From Comamonadaceae bacterium (GTDB lineage: Bacteria > Pseudomonadota > Gammaproteobacteria > Burkholderiales > Burkholderiaceae_C), in assembly GCA_947373105.1 (NCBI GenBank), contig CANBWK010000002.1:1-64000 (forward strand): a stretch of 64,000 bases of DNA, written 5' to 3'. The translations under genes and the position numbers were made by a program. The notes under the pieces were generated by a model, which saw nothing but the letters and a program-made list of their open reading frames with translations, was not told where the DNA came from and ran no database searches. Below are positions 28,180 to 37,393 of the stretch, one piece after another (the stretch's first letter is position 1; every line of letters starts with the position of its first letter).

Positions 28180-28736
28180 ATCGTGAACTTTTAAAATGAA
28201 CTTATTGGATAGCTATTTCAGAGATTTGACCATTGTGCATTACCTTAAAACCCAGTAATTAAAAGGATTTTAGGCGCTCTTATGGGTAATGGCCGGTCGC
28301 TTACATGAGTCTGATGGGTCCTGAGTATTCACCGAACATCTGGATTGCAAGACAGGGGGAAAGTGCTGGCCGAAAGTGGAGACTGATCACAGGGTTGATC
28401 TTGGACTGGTTAAGCTCCAAATGTTCGGCAATCTGAACAACGATTTTTTCGGAATTAAAGAGAGGTCTAATATGATATTTTACATCTCCGTAAATAGCTT
28501 GTTTACCTACGCTAAGACACTGTTTCACAGTACTCACCTCAAAATTCAATGCGATCAATAAGCCACAAAACCAAAGGGTCTTGATTCTTGCCGGCCTACT
28601 TTCTAAGCGATGCCGCTAAAAAAAAGAAACAATGACATTTCAGATTCGTTCATTTGTAAAATGCATTGAAAAGTCCAGCAACTCTCATGTCAATACAACT
28701 GATTATTGCCGCCAAACGCGAGAACCGTCTTGATCT
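28180..28736. other. Gene-free stretch between ccmA and the hemE pseudogene
   Basis: This 557-base stretch has lower GC than its neighbours. It must contain the ccmA promoter. The ORFs at 28301-28558 (minus) and 28376-28561 (plus) resemble nothing I know and lack ribosome sites. It contains one copy of the 12-mer TCTGATGGGTCC (28310-28321), whose second copy lies at 30922-30933. It may be the debris of an older junction between the ccm region and the photosynthesis cluster. Confidence 0.5.
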
Positions 28737-29857
28737 ATGTCAAGCCAACCACTTAAAGCAGCTTTTGGAAGCGAATAGGCATTGAGATGTATGCGCCAAG
28801 CCACTGAGCACACGCCCGTTTGGCTGATGCGGCAAGCGGGACGCTACCTGCCTGAATATTGCACGACGCGTGCCAAGGCAGGCAGTTTTATGGGGCTGGC
28901 CACCAATGTTGATTTCGCTACCGAAGTGACTTTGCAGCCTTTAGACCGCTACCCCCTGGATGCAGCCATTTTGTTCAGTGACATTTTGACCGTGCCCGAT
29001 GCCATGGGCTTAGGCTTGAGCTTTGAACAAGGCGAAGGGCCGCGCTTTGCTAAAAAAGTCCGCGATGAAGCCGCTGTCGCTCAATTGGCAGTGCCCGACA
29101 TGAACAAACTGCGTTACGTTTTTGACGCTGTCACTTCGATTCGCAAAGCCTTGAATGGCCGTGTGCCTTTGATCGGCTTTTCGGGTAGCCCGTGGACATT
29201 GGCTTGCTATATGGTCGAAGGCGCGGGCTCAGACGACTACCGCCATGTCAAAAGTCTGATGTACAGCAGACCCGATCTGATGCACCGCATCTTGCAGATC
29301 AATGCGGATGCCGTAGCGCTTTACTTGAACACACAAATCAAGGCCGGTGCGCAAGCGGTGATGGTGTTTGACAGTTGGGGCGGCGTGCTGGCTGATGGCG
29401 CATTTCAAAAATTCAGTATGGCTTATACCCGGCGATTACTCGACCAATTGATTCGCAGCCATGAAGGTCAAACCATTCCCCGCATTGTGTTCACCAAAGG
29501 TGGTGGATTGTGGTTGGAAGAAATGAACACCCTGGACTGCGAAGTCTTAGGTCTGAATTGGACCGTCAATCTTGCAAAGGCACGCCAAGTCTTAGGCGGC
29601 TTGGCAGGTCAACGGGCAAAGCACTGCAAGGTAATTTAGACCCCAATGTGTTGTTTGCCCATGCATCAGCAATTGAGCAAGAAGCACACAAAGTGCTAGA
29701 CAGCTTTGGAACACCCCATACAGACCCCCACACCCTAGGACCCACGCATATTTTTAACTTGGGCCACGGCATTAGCCAATTCACACCACCTGATCATGTG
29801 ACTGTATTGGTAGAGGCAGTGCACAGCTATTCGCGGATCCAAAGAATCAGACACTGA
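28737..29857 (+). pseudogene. hemE: Decayed uroporphyrinogen decarboxylase gene
   Basis: The track shows only 28782-29639, but homology extends both ways. Upstream in the same frame, ATG at 28737 gives [13 protein letters not shown], resembling the family start, then an in-frame TAG at 28776 before [27 protein letters not shown]. The core ([45 protein letters not shown]) is well kept. Near 29608 one base is missing: the frame turns into [13 protein letters not shown] and stops at 29637, while the next frame continues [18 protein letters not shown] to [13 protein letters not shown] and TGA at 29857. HemE makes coproporphyrinogen III from uroporphyrinogen III. A working copy must exist elsewhere if this reading is correct. 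Confidence 0.85.
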
Positions 29858-29920
29858 GTTTGACCCAGATTGATACGTTTTGGCATTGACCTGTCCTCAA
29901 CAATTGAAGCAAAAATCTGT

Positions 29921-30916
29921 ATGCACATCATTCAAAAACCACATGTCATTGTCACAGGAGCCTCCTCAGGCGTAGGGCTTTACGCCACTGAGGCCCTAAT
30001 TCAGCAGGGATGGCATGTTGTGATGGCCTGCCGAGATCTACAAAAAGCAAGACGCGTGGCTGATGAAATGCATTTAGACCCCGCTGGTTTCACCATCATG
30101 AAATTGGACTTAGGCTCTCTTCAAAGTGTTCGCGAGTTTGTGAAAGATTATGAATCCAAGGGCTTTCCGTTGCACGCACTGCTCAACACCGCAGCCAGTT
30201 ACCAGCCGCGCTTAAAAACACCCGCAAGGTCTCCTGAGGGATTTGAACTTAGCGTTGCAACCAACCACTTAGGACATTTTTTACTGAGCCGTTTGTTCAT
30301 GACCTTGCTCATCAAAACACAAACCTTTGAACAATCATCCCAACCCACTTTTCGAGCAAGACTGGTGACCTTAGGCACGGTCACGGCCAATTCTGAAGAA
30401 TTTGGTGGCGAAGTACCGATTACTGCACCCGCTGACCTGGGTGATCTCGCAGGCTTGGAACAGGGCTTCCATGAGCCCATTGCGATGATTGATGGGAAAA
30501 CATTCAAAGCCGGCAAGGCCTACAAAGACAGCAAACTGTGCAACATGATCATCAGCCGAGAAATGCACCGTCGCCTGCACGAAAGCACGGGCATTATCTT
30601 CAGTACGGTTTATCCTGGCTGCGTCGCAGATACGGCACTCTTTCGCGACACACCCAAGGCTTTCCAACGTATCTTTCCTTGGTTCCAAAAAAATATTACC
30701 AAAGGCTATGTCACCCAAGTCATGGCGGGACAGCGCGTTGCTCAAGTCGTGGTTGACAAAGATTTCTCAACATCAGGCGTGCATTGGAGTTGGGGCAACC
30801 GACAAGTCCTCGGTCGTCAGGCGTTTGCGCAGCCTTCGTCTGCAAAGGCGACACAGTTGAAGCTGGGTATTCGCTTATGGGAACTCAGCAACAAGCTGGT
30901 GGACATAGCAGATTAA
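29921..30916 (+). CDS. por: Light-dependent protochlorophyllide oxidoreductase (LPOR)
   Basis: A 331-residue SDR-fold protein. It has the NADPH loop TGASSGVG (residues 12-19) and the LPOR-specific [19 protein letters not shown]. The catalytic motif is YKDSK, with Tyr201 and Lys205, followed by Cys207. YPGC carries Cys234, matching the conserved LPOR Cys of the active-site lid, and ITKGYVTQ and GVHWSWGN follow. Ordinary SDRs lack these last segments, so LPOR is a firm call. It uses light and NADPH to reduce the C17-C18 double bond of protochlorophyllide. The NAA of most LPORs reads NTAA here. I start at 29921, where family homology begins; no strong ribosome site is seen. The same step is also covered by BchLNB in this window. 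Upstream lies the dead hemE. Confidence 0.9.
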   Translation: MHIIQKPHVIVTGASSGVGLYATEALIQQGWHVVMACRDLQKARRVADEMHLDPAGFTIMKLDLGSLQSVREFVKDYESKGFPLHALLNTAASYQPRLKTPARSPEGFELSVATNHLGHFLLSRLFMTLLIKTQTFEQSSQPTFRARLVTLGTVTANSEEFGGEVPITAPADLGDLAGLEQGFHEPIAMIDGKTFKAGKAYKDSKLCNMIISREMHRRLHESTGIIFSTVYPGCVADTALFRDTPKAFQRIFPWFQKNITKGYVTQVMAGQRVAQVVVDKDFSTSGVHWSWGNRQVLGRQAFAQPSSAKATQLKLGIRLWELSNKLVDIAD

Positions 30917-30936
30917 ATTAATCTGATGGGTCCGAA

Positions 30937-31965
30937 TTAAAAAACAGCATGCTCGCCTCTGTCTGGCGCTTCTTGCCCGTTCACCCAAAGTTGATACGCA
31001 TCAAATAATGTTTGCGTGCCATGCGATGGCGTGAGTTGGGCATCGTAACGATTCGATGCGGCATCCCAAACGAGCATGGACTCTGTCGCGTAATAGCGAC
31101 CGATTCGTGCGAGCTCCGCTTTATCTGCAATGAACGGAATGAATTTGCCAATCCAACTTAAAGTGCCAATGATGAAGTCCAAAAAACCTACGGGAACGCT
31201 TTTGAATTGGGGCTCTTTTCCCAACAGTTGAAACAGGTACTGCCCTTGCTGGCGCGGGGTAATGGCAGGACCAGGGCCACCAATAGGCAAGATTTGGTTA
31301 TGCCGATCCTTTTGATCCAAGCAACCGGTGATGAAATCACCCAGATCACTGTCACTGATCGGCTTACAAGCCGTGAGCTTGCCATCGCCAAAAATTAAAA
31401 AGGGCTTCCCTTTTTTCACCCGATCCAATTGACCTGACAAAGATTTGAAAAAAGCTGTGGGACGTACGATCGAATAGGTCAATCCTGACTCGATCAAAGC
31501 TTTTTCAAAAGCAAGTTTGGCGTGCTGAAAGGCCAGGAATGGTTTTTGCACGCAAATCGCCGAGAGCAATACGAAGTGTTTGACCCCTGCGGCTTGTGCA
31601 GCTTGAAGTGCATAAACATGGGCTTGATGGTCCACACGCCATGCATCTCGAGGGCTGCCGGTTCTTGATGCCATGCATGAAATCACCGCATCAAAAGGTT
31701 CATGTGCGAAACCATCGCGCACCAACGACTCAGGATCAGATGGATCACCATAACGAATTGTTGCGCCCTTTAAAGCCGATGCTTTCAGCTTGTCAGCCAC
31801 ATCTCTCTTTGCACCTTGCCGAGTCCGCACAAAACAAACAACGTCATGCCCACGCTGAATCAGTGCCTTTGCCGTAGCCAAACCGATCGTGCCAGTGGCG
31901 CCCAGCAAGAAAACCCGCAAAGAAAGGCCCGCTGTGCTTGGCGCAGAAAAGTCAGTTTCTCGCAT
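30937..31965 (-). CDS. bciA: Divinyl (proto)chlorophyllide 8-vinyl reductase, BciA type
   Basis: A 342-residue NAD(P)-binding extended-SDR/NmrA-like protein: GATGTIGLATAKALIQRGHDVVCFVR, SCMASRTGSPRDAWRVDHQA, LLSAICVQKPFLAFQHAKLAFE, RPTAFFKSLSGQ, LPIGGPGPAITPRQQG and GRYYATESMLVWD. These are diagnostic for BciA/DVR. It reduces the 8-vinyl group to ethyl with NADPH, giving monovinyl pigments. It converges on LPOR, with 20 bases between the stops. Confidence 0.95.
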   Translation of the reverse strand: MRETDFSAPSTAGLSLRVFLLGATGTIGLATAKALIQRGHDVVCFVRTRQGAKRDVADKLKASALKGATIRYGDPSDPESLVRDGFAHEPFDAVISCMASRTGSPRDAWRVDHQAHVYALQAAQAAGVKHFVLLSAICVQKPFLAFQHAKLAFEKALIESGLTYSIVRPTAFFKSLSGQLDRVKKGKPFLIFGDGKLTACKPISDSDLGDFITGCLDQKDRHNQILPIGGPGPAITPRQQGQYLFQLLGKEPQFKSVPVGFLDFIIGTLSWIGKFIPFIADKAELARIGRYYATESMLVWDAASNRYDAQLTPSHGTQTLFDAYQLWVNGQEAPDRGEHAVF

Positions 31966-32029
31966 CGCGTGGTCTGATCCTATGTTCTATCAAAATTTAT
32001 CCAGCAAACAGCAAGGCTGCCAAATTGGC

Positions 32030-32159
32030 TTACAAAACACCGCGTTCAATTAACTCCGCGTGAGTACCCTGCGCTACCAAGCGCCCTGTGTCCAAAACCA
32101 AATAAAATCTGCTTGCTGAACAGTGGTCAAGCGGTAAGAGATCACCACAGTGTTGCGTT
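32030..32159 (-). pseudogene. C-terminal remnant of an ABC exporter ATPase
   Basis: Read on the minus strand, the bases just after the tspO stop encode NTVVISYRLTTVQQADFI, then after a one-base shift LVLDTGRLVAQGTHAELIERGVL and TAA at 32030. This is the end of an MsbA-type ABC exporter ATPase: the switch-His region (here S-Y-R instead of S-H-R), the D-loop-distal strand and the typical GTHAELIERG tail. Everything upstream, including Walker A, signature and Walker B, is absent because tspO starts there. It is dead and marks a rearrangement point. Confidence 0.8.
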
Positions 32160-32165
32160 AGAAAG

Positions 32166-32651
32166 CTAAGCAAATGGTCCGTTTAGTTCAATCGTCGCAG
32201 CGTTTAAGAAACCCGCTATTGTGACCCACACCAGGTAAGGCAAAAGCAGCGCACTGGCAATTTTGGACATGCGCCACAACCCTATGATGAGAAGCATTAC
32301 GGAGGCCCACAAAAAATACAACTCCGTCATGGCCCAGTCAGGTCGATGTTGGTTGAAGTACAACCAACTCCAAAGAATATTCAACAGGCCATTGAGCGTA
32401 AATAGAAAAATGATGCGGAACTTCTGTGCACTGGTTTTTGAAACTTGCCATGCGCCCCAGCCACTGAAAGCACACATAGTAAAAATAGCTGACCAGATGA
32501 TGCCAAAGGCAAAGTCTGGCGGCTTCCAAGACGGCTGCTTCAGGGCCAAGTACCACGGCCCTATCTCTGTCATTGAGGAACCGACAGATGCAACCAATAA
32601 ACTACATCCAAACGCGATCGTCAGTACGAACAATCGATTTGAGATGGTCAT
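32166..32651 (-). CDS. tspO: TspO/MBR family tryptophan-rich sensory protein
   Basis: A 161-residue protein with five hydrophobic helices and the family signature KQPSWKPPDFAFGIIWSAIF, plus many Trp. TspO (CrtK) binds porphyrins and, in Rhodobacter, modulates photosynthesis gene expression with oxygen. It is the last intact gene of the dxs operon and overlaps bchP by 4 bases. Confidence 0.93.
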   Translation of the reverse strand: MTISNRLFVLTIAFGCSLLVASVGSSMTEIGPWYLALKQPSWKPPDFAFGIIWSAIFTMCAFSGWGAWQVSKTSAQKFRIIFLFTLNGLLNILWSWLYFNQHRPDWAMTELYFLWASVMLLIIGLWRMSKIASALLLPYLVWVTIAGFLNAATIELNGPFA

Positions 32652-33859
32652 GTTCTCACAAAGCCAAATAGGTGCCCCAAATCTTTGAAAAAGATGCGTA
32701 CGTGAGCCATTGGTTTTTTTCTCACCAGTACTTTGTTCATATAAGACTCAAACGTGAGTTGCTGCACATCCTTGTCTTCGCAAATCGTGACAAACTTTTC
32801 ACGTCGCTTGTCGCTCTGGTACCAAAAATATTGCATGATGCCCAGCACCCAAAACACCGTACCATGTTGCCTCATGAATGTTTTTCGTGCTTTCTTGAGA
32901 CAAGAAGCGTTGCCGGTTTTTAGAGCCTCTTCAACTGCATCAGCTGCCATCCGACCGCATGCCATGGCATAGTAAATGCCCTCACCTGAAGCCGGCGCAA
33001 CAACACCTGCAGCATCGCCAGCCAACACAACATCTTTGCCGTTGTCCCAATAGGGTAAAGGTTTCATAGGTATGGGCGCACCCTCGCGACGCAATGTTTC
33101 AGCGTTCTGCAAGCCTGCAGTTTCGCGCAGTCTTGAAACTGCACTTCGCAAAGAAAATCCTTTGTCAGCGCTGCCAGTGCCGATGCTCATGGTGTTGCCA
33201 TGTGGAAATACCCAGCCGTAAAAATCGGGTGACAAAGCACCACGGTAGTAAACATCACATCGGTCAGCATCGTAATCTGCTTGGTGCGTTGGTGCCCGCA
33301 CGATTTCGTGGTAAGCAAAAACATACTTGGTGCGCTCGGCGCCTTTGACAGTTTGTCGAGCCACCTCAGATTTGGCACCGTCTGCGCCGACCACAAAACG
33401 CGCCCGAATACTCTTGGCTTCGGGGGTGGAAGAATGGGCACCAGAGAGAGAAGACGATTGCAATGCGATATGAATGCGTGCGACGCCATCATCGTCGCGG
33501 GTAATTTTTTCAAATGAACCCTTTAAACGATGCGCCCCGTTCGACCGCGCTCTTTCACGCAACCACTCATCAAACTCATCGCGGTTAACCATGCCGACAA
33601 AACCATTCTCAATTGGAATGTCAACTTTGTTGTCTTTGGGCGAAATCATTCTTGCACATCGTGCTTTTGCAACCAGCAAATGATCCGGTATTTCAAAGTC
33701 TTTGATCAAGCGTGGCGGTATTGCACCGCCGCAAGGCTTGGTTCGGCCTTGACGGTCCAATAACAAAACGTTCCATCCACGACCAGCGAGGTCATCTGCC
33801 GCAGTGGCACCAGAGGGTCCACCACCAATCACAACCACATCATATGTTTCAGTACTCAT
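32648..33859 (-). CDS. bchP: Geranylgeranyl reductase BchP
   Basis: A 403-residue flavoprotein beginning YDVVVIGGGPSGATAADDLAGRGW (FAD-binding), with KPCGGAIPP and the DAAGVVAPASGEGIYYAM flavin contact. It reduces the geranylgeranyl tail of bacteriochlorophyll to phytyl with NADPH. It overlaps the upstream pucC-like gene by 11 bases and tspO by 4, so it lies in a tightly coupled operon. Confidence 0.95.
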   Translation of the reverse strand: MSTETYDVVVIGGGPSGATAADDLAGRGWNVLLLDRQGRTKPCGGAIPPRLIKDFEIPDHLLVAKARCARMISPKDNKVDIPIENGFVGMVNRDEFDEWLRERARSNGAHRLKGSFEKITRDDDGVARIHIALQSSSLSGAHSSTPEAKSIRARFVVGADGAKSEVARQTVKGAERTKYVFAYHEIVRAPTHQADYDADRCDVYYRGALSPDFYGWVFPHGNTMSIGTGSADKGFSLRSAVSRLRETAGLQNAETLRREGAPIPMKPLPYWDNGKDVVLAGDAAGVVAPASGEGIYYAMACGRMAADAVEEALKTGNASCLKKARKTFMRQHGTVFWVLGIMQYFWYQSDKRREKFVTICEDKDVQQLTFESYMNKVLVRKKPMAHVRIFFKDLGHLFGFVRT

Positions 33860-35219
33860 GACTCAAATCCTTTCTATGACCAACGACTAAAGGGATATGG
33901 CGTAGTTCTGTACCTTTGCGGTCGTAACGACCCACCCAAATGGCACAGGCTGCCGCTAACACGAACATGGCAGCTTCAAAAGCAAACACGCAAGCATATG
34001 CAGTGCCTTGCTCTCCCAACACGAAACGGGCTAAGTCACTTGCAGCAGTGCCAAGCAGGCCCCCCAAGCCAAAGGCAATGGCTTGTGAGGCTCCCCACAA
34101 TCCCATGCGGGTGCCTGCGTATTGATCACCGCCCGAAGTCGCTAAGCGCATCATGGTGGCGATCGCAGCAATAGAAAAAGCGCCATTGGCAACACCCAGC
34201 AAAAAAACATTTGGCTTCAATGGCCAAGGCGGCCCGAAAGCCGCGGCCGAACACAAGCCCAACATGGCCAGGCCGGAGACCCAGCAACCGCCCACCATCC
34301 AACTTTGAATCGACCCAAGACGCCCCGCCACACGGCCGCTTCCCGCCAGAGCAACAGCCAGCATTCCACACAAAACAGCACTGTGGTGCAGACCTGACAA
34401 CTGCGTGGTTTCCCCTGGTGTGAGGCTAAACAAAGCGCCGGCAAAGGGCTCCAAGATCAAGTCTTGAGAGCTGTAGGCCAACATCGATAGGAAAACAAAC
34501 ACGGTGAAGGCCTTGGCCTGTTGATCAGACCAAACCATCTTCAAGGTTATTTTGAAGTTTTGTTTTGGTGGGGGTGGTACCTCTTGGAGATCTGAAACCA
34601 ATTCACTCGAACTACCCTGCCCTTCCAAATTCCATAAACACACGAACGAGAGGACCACCACAAACAAACTCAGGCAGGCACTGATTTCGAGCAACCTCTC
34701 TGGTGAATACGGGTCTAGCAACTTACCCACAGATATGGCTGTCACAGCGAAGCCGAAAATCATGGTCATCCAAACGGCAGTTGCAGCAGGTGCGCGTCGC
34801 GCCTCAGCCACGCGCTTTGACATCAGGACCAACAATGATGTGCCGCAAGCACTCACGCCAAAGCCAATCAAGGTGAATGCCAAGATCGCTAAGGCGATGC
34901 CGTGGCTCAGTTCCTGACCCATCCACACCGTGGCAAGGCTCGCCAAAAAGCCGCCCAATGCCAAAACAAACATGCCGCCCATCATCCAAGGCGTACACCG
35001 CCTGCCTTGATCAGCGCCAAAGCCCATTCGGGGGCGCACCATTTGAACAAGGTAGTGAAAGCCGACCAAAAAGCCTGGCAGCATGGCAGGTAGCGCCAAC
35101 TCCACCACCATGATGCGGTTGAGTGTGGATGTAGTGACCACCACCACAGCCCCCATACAAGCCTGGACCAGACCCAAGCGTGCGATATGCAGCCAACCGA
35201 ACATGGGCAATGTGCTCAT
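33849..35219 (-). CDS. PucC/LhaA-family transporter-like protein (bch2 type)
   Basis: A 456-residue, 12-helix MFS-fold protein of the PucC/BCH family: TSTLNRIMVVELALPAMLPG, then VRPRMGFGADQGRRCTPWMMGG. Genes of this family sit between bchP and bchG in many phototrophs, and are thought to help hand pigment to light-harvesting or reaction-centre assembly. I start at 35219, where the ATG overlaps the bchG stop as ATGA; the first 79 residues of the track ORF run through bchG. LhaA (50762-52180) is its paralogue here. Confidence 0.92.
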   Translation of the reverse strand: MSTLPMFGWLHIARLGLVQACMGAVVVVTTSTLNRIMVVELALPAMLPGFLVGFHYLVQMVRPRMGFGADQGRRCTPWMMGGMFVLALGGFLASLATVWMGQELSHGIALAILAFTLIGFGVSACGTSLLVLMSKRVAEARRAPAATAVWMTMIFGFAVTAISVGKLLDPYSPERLLEISACLSLFVVVLSFVCLWNLEGQGSSSELVSDLQEVPPPPKQNFKITLKMVWSDQQAKAFTVFVFLSMLAYSSQDLILEPFAGALFSLTPGETTQLSGLHHSAVLCGMLAVALAGSGRVAGRLGSIQSWMVGGCWVSGLAMLGLCSAAAFGPPWPLKPNVFLLGVANGAFSIAAIATMMRLATSGGDQYAGTRMGLWGASQAIAFGLGGLLGTAASDLARFVLGEQGTAYACVFAFEAAMFVLAAACAIWVGRYDRKGTELRHIPLVVGHRKDLSHEY

Positions 35220-36103
35220 AAAGCCACCTCTTGATGCGCTCTTAAGGCCCAGGCACTCACCATCATCCCGCTGACAAACAAAGGCACGCCAAAAGCACTG
35301 ACACTCAGTGCCTTGTCGACAGGACTTCGCACAAAGCGGATCATCAAAGGCAGTTGGCAAAGACTTAACACCAGCACAGCAAAGGCAGACATGGGTGACC
35401 CCCACACCAACAAAAATATGGCCACAGCCCATTGCGCCACCAACATGAATGTGCATGCATAACAGGCCGCTCGTGTCACGCCCAATTGAACAGGTAAAGA
35501 ACGCACGACCATTTGCGCATCGCCCTCCACAGCTTTGAAGTCATTCAAAGTCATGATGCCGTGGGCACCAAAGCTGTAAAGTAAGGCCAGCAAAATGATT
35601 TTGTGAGCGGGCATCTCACCACCCAGCATCACAGCAGCCCCAGTGACCCAAGCCAAACCTTCGTAACTCAGTGCACAGGCCGAGTTGCCCCACCAGCCAT
35701 TGTTTTTCAAACGAATCGGCGGCATGCTGTAGGCCCATGACAACAACAAGCCTAAGCCCGTCGCCGCGAAACCCCAAGGCCCGAGCGGCCAAGCCCAAAG
35801 CAGGGACAGCAAAGTCCACAACACAGCGATATAAAACCCCCAGTGACCTGGCATTCGCCCCGAGGGTATGGGTCGATTGGGCTCATTGATGGCATCGACG
35901 TGCCGGTCAAACCAGTCGTTCACAGCCTGACTGCTGGCACATACCAACGGACCCGCTAACAAAACACCCCAGATGATCAAAATCCAATTGTCAGTCAGTG
36001 ATTTCCCTGAAGAAACCACGCCACATGAAAAAGCCCACATGGGCGGAAACCATGTGATGGGTTTTAAAAGCTCAGCGACAGTTGAAAGTTGAGGGCGTTG
36101 CAT
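35216..36103 (-). CDS. bchG: Bacteriochlorophyll synthase BchG
   Basis: A 295-residue UbiA-type prenyltransferase with the Asp-rich diphosphate motif NDWFDRHVDAINEPNRPIPSG and a second region NDFKAVEGDAQ. It esterifies bacteriochlorophyllide with geranylgeranyl or phytyl diphosphate in the membrane. The ATG at 36103 is preferred to the TTG two codons upstream. hemA ends 36 bases upstream of this start. Confidence 0.95.
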   Translation of the reverse strand: MQRPQLSTVAELLKPITWFPPMWAFSCGVVSSGKSLTDNWILIIWGVLLAGPLVCASSQAVNDWFDRHVDAINEPNRPIPSGRMPGHWGFYIAVLWTLLSLLWAWPLGPWGFAATGLGLLLSWAYSMPPIRLKNNGWWGNSACALSYEGLAWVTGAAVMLGGEMPAHKIILLALLYSFGAHGIMTLNDFKAVEGDAQMVVRSLPVQLGVTRAACYACTFMLVAQWAVAIFLLVWGSPMSAFAVLVLSLCQLPLMIRFVRSPVDKALSVSAFGVPLFVSGMMVSAWALRAHQEVAL

Positions 36104-36139
36104 TTGCAAATTTTTTCACGGCACCTTGAATGTCAGGTG

Positions 36140-37393
36140 CTAGGCCCTCAAAAACATTTGGCGAATGGCAGCGTGCGTTGTATCCGTCTGCCTGCCTCCA
36201 GCATGGTGTAGCTCACGCAGAGGTCCGTTCAACATTTTTTTCATCAACCCCATGGACAACGAATCCAAAACGGCGTTGAGATCGTCGCCCTTTTCAATTT
36301 GTCTTCGTGCTTTGTTGAGTTCAGTTTGTCGCCAAGCTTCAGTTTGCAAATTCAATTCGCGAATTAAGGGCACATGTCTTCTGTGCTCAAGCCAAGACAT
36401 GAATTTTTGAACGCCCTCATCAATGATGACCTCTGCATCAAGGACTGCGGCCTGCCGATGCGCTTGGCCGCTTTGGATGATGTCCTTGAGGTCATCGACG
36501 GTGTACAAATAAACATCATTTAACTTTTTGACTTCTGGCTCAATGTCTCTTGGAACGGCGAGATCGACCATGAACATGGGACGATTTTTTCTGGCACGAA
36601 GTGCACTTTGCACGGCCCCCAAACCAATCAAGGGTAAAGTGCTGGCCGTACAACTGATCACGATGTCAAATTGGTGCAGCTTTTTAGGAAGATCCGCCAA
36701 TGCAATGCATCTTGCGCCATGCAAGGATGCCAAGTCCTCCGCCCGTTGCGCTGATCGATTCGCAATGGTGATAGACAGTGGCGACTTGGCAGCGAAATGC
36801 GCCACGCACAATTCAATCATTTCTCCTGCACCCACAAACAAAATGCGGGTGTCTTTGATATTTTCGAAAATACCACTCGCCAATCGAACGCAAGCCGCCG
36901 CCATGCTGATGGAGTGGGCACCGATTTCAGTGGTGGTTCGAACTTCTTTGGCAACAGCAAAGGAGCGTTGGAAGAGTTGATTGAGCGTGGCGCCTAAAGC
37001 CCCGGTGTCTGTGGCCAACTTCACCGCATCTTTGAGTTGCCCCAATATTTGAGACTCACCCAACACCATAGAGTCAAGGCCACTGGCCACTCTGAACGCA
37101 TGCCGTGCGGAGGCATCTCCTTCAAGTCGATAGGTATGAGAAGCCAAAATATCGACTTGGGTTTTGCCTGTTTCTGCAAGCCATGCCAGTGTTTGGGGAA
37201 TGTGAGACTGATCCCCTGCGCAATAAATTTCGGTTCTGTTGCAGGTCGACAGAATAGTGACTTCTTTATGCGTTTCAAATTTTTGGCGTAAGCCCTGCAA
37301 CGATTGCTCCAATTTTTCTGAAGCGAAAGCAAATCGCTCACGCAAATCAATGGGTGCAGTGCGGTGGTTCAGGCCTAATGTCCAGACAGCCAT
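36140..37393 (-). CDS. hemA: Glutamyl-tRNA reductase
   Basis: A 417-residue C5-pathway enzyme with the catalytic Cys in [12 protein letters not shown], the glutamate-binding region [12 protein letters not shown] and the NADPH domain [16 protein letters not shown]. It reduces Glu-tRNA to glutamate-1-semialdehyde, the first committed step to tetrapyrroles. Its ATG abuts the dxs stop. Being inside the photosynthesis operon it may be a second hemA dedicated to pigment supply; whether another copy exists cannot be seen here. Confidence 0.95.
   Translation of the reverse strand: MAVWTLGLNHRTAPIDLRERFAFASEKLEQSLQGLRQKFETHKEVTILSTCNRTEIYCAGDQSHIPQTLAWLAETGKTQVDILASHTYRLEGDASARHAFRVASGLDSMVLGESQILGQLKDAVKLATDTGALGATLNQLFQRSFAVAKEVRTTTEIGAHSISMAAACVRLASGIFENIKDTRILFVGAGEMIELCVAHFAAKSPLSITIANRSAQRAEDLASLHGARCIALADLPKKLHQFDIVISCTASTLPLIGLGAVQSALRARKNRPMFMVDLAVPRDIEPEVKKLNDVYLYTVDDLKDIIQSGQAHRQAAVLDAEVIIDEGVQKFMSWLEHRRHVPLIRELNLQTEAWRQTELNKARRQIEKGDDLNAVLDSLSMGLMKKMLNGPLRELHHAGGRQTDTTHAAIRQMFLRA

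Noticed and set aside
28301-28558. 85-residue minus-strand ORF in the gap before the hemE remnant
   Set aside because: No recognised motif, no ribosome site, and a competing plus-strand ORF covers the same bases. It could be a mobile element fragment but nothing supports that.
28687-28786. 32-codon ORF (MSIQLIIAAKREN...) before hemE
   Set aside because: No ribosome site and it overlaps the homologous but out-of-frame 5' end of the hemE pseudogene.
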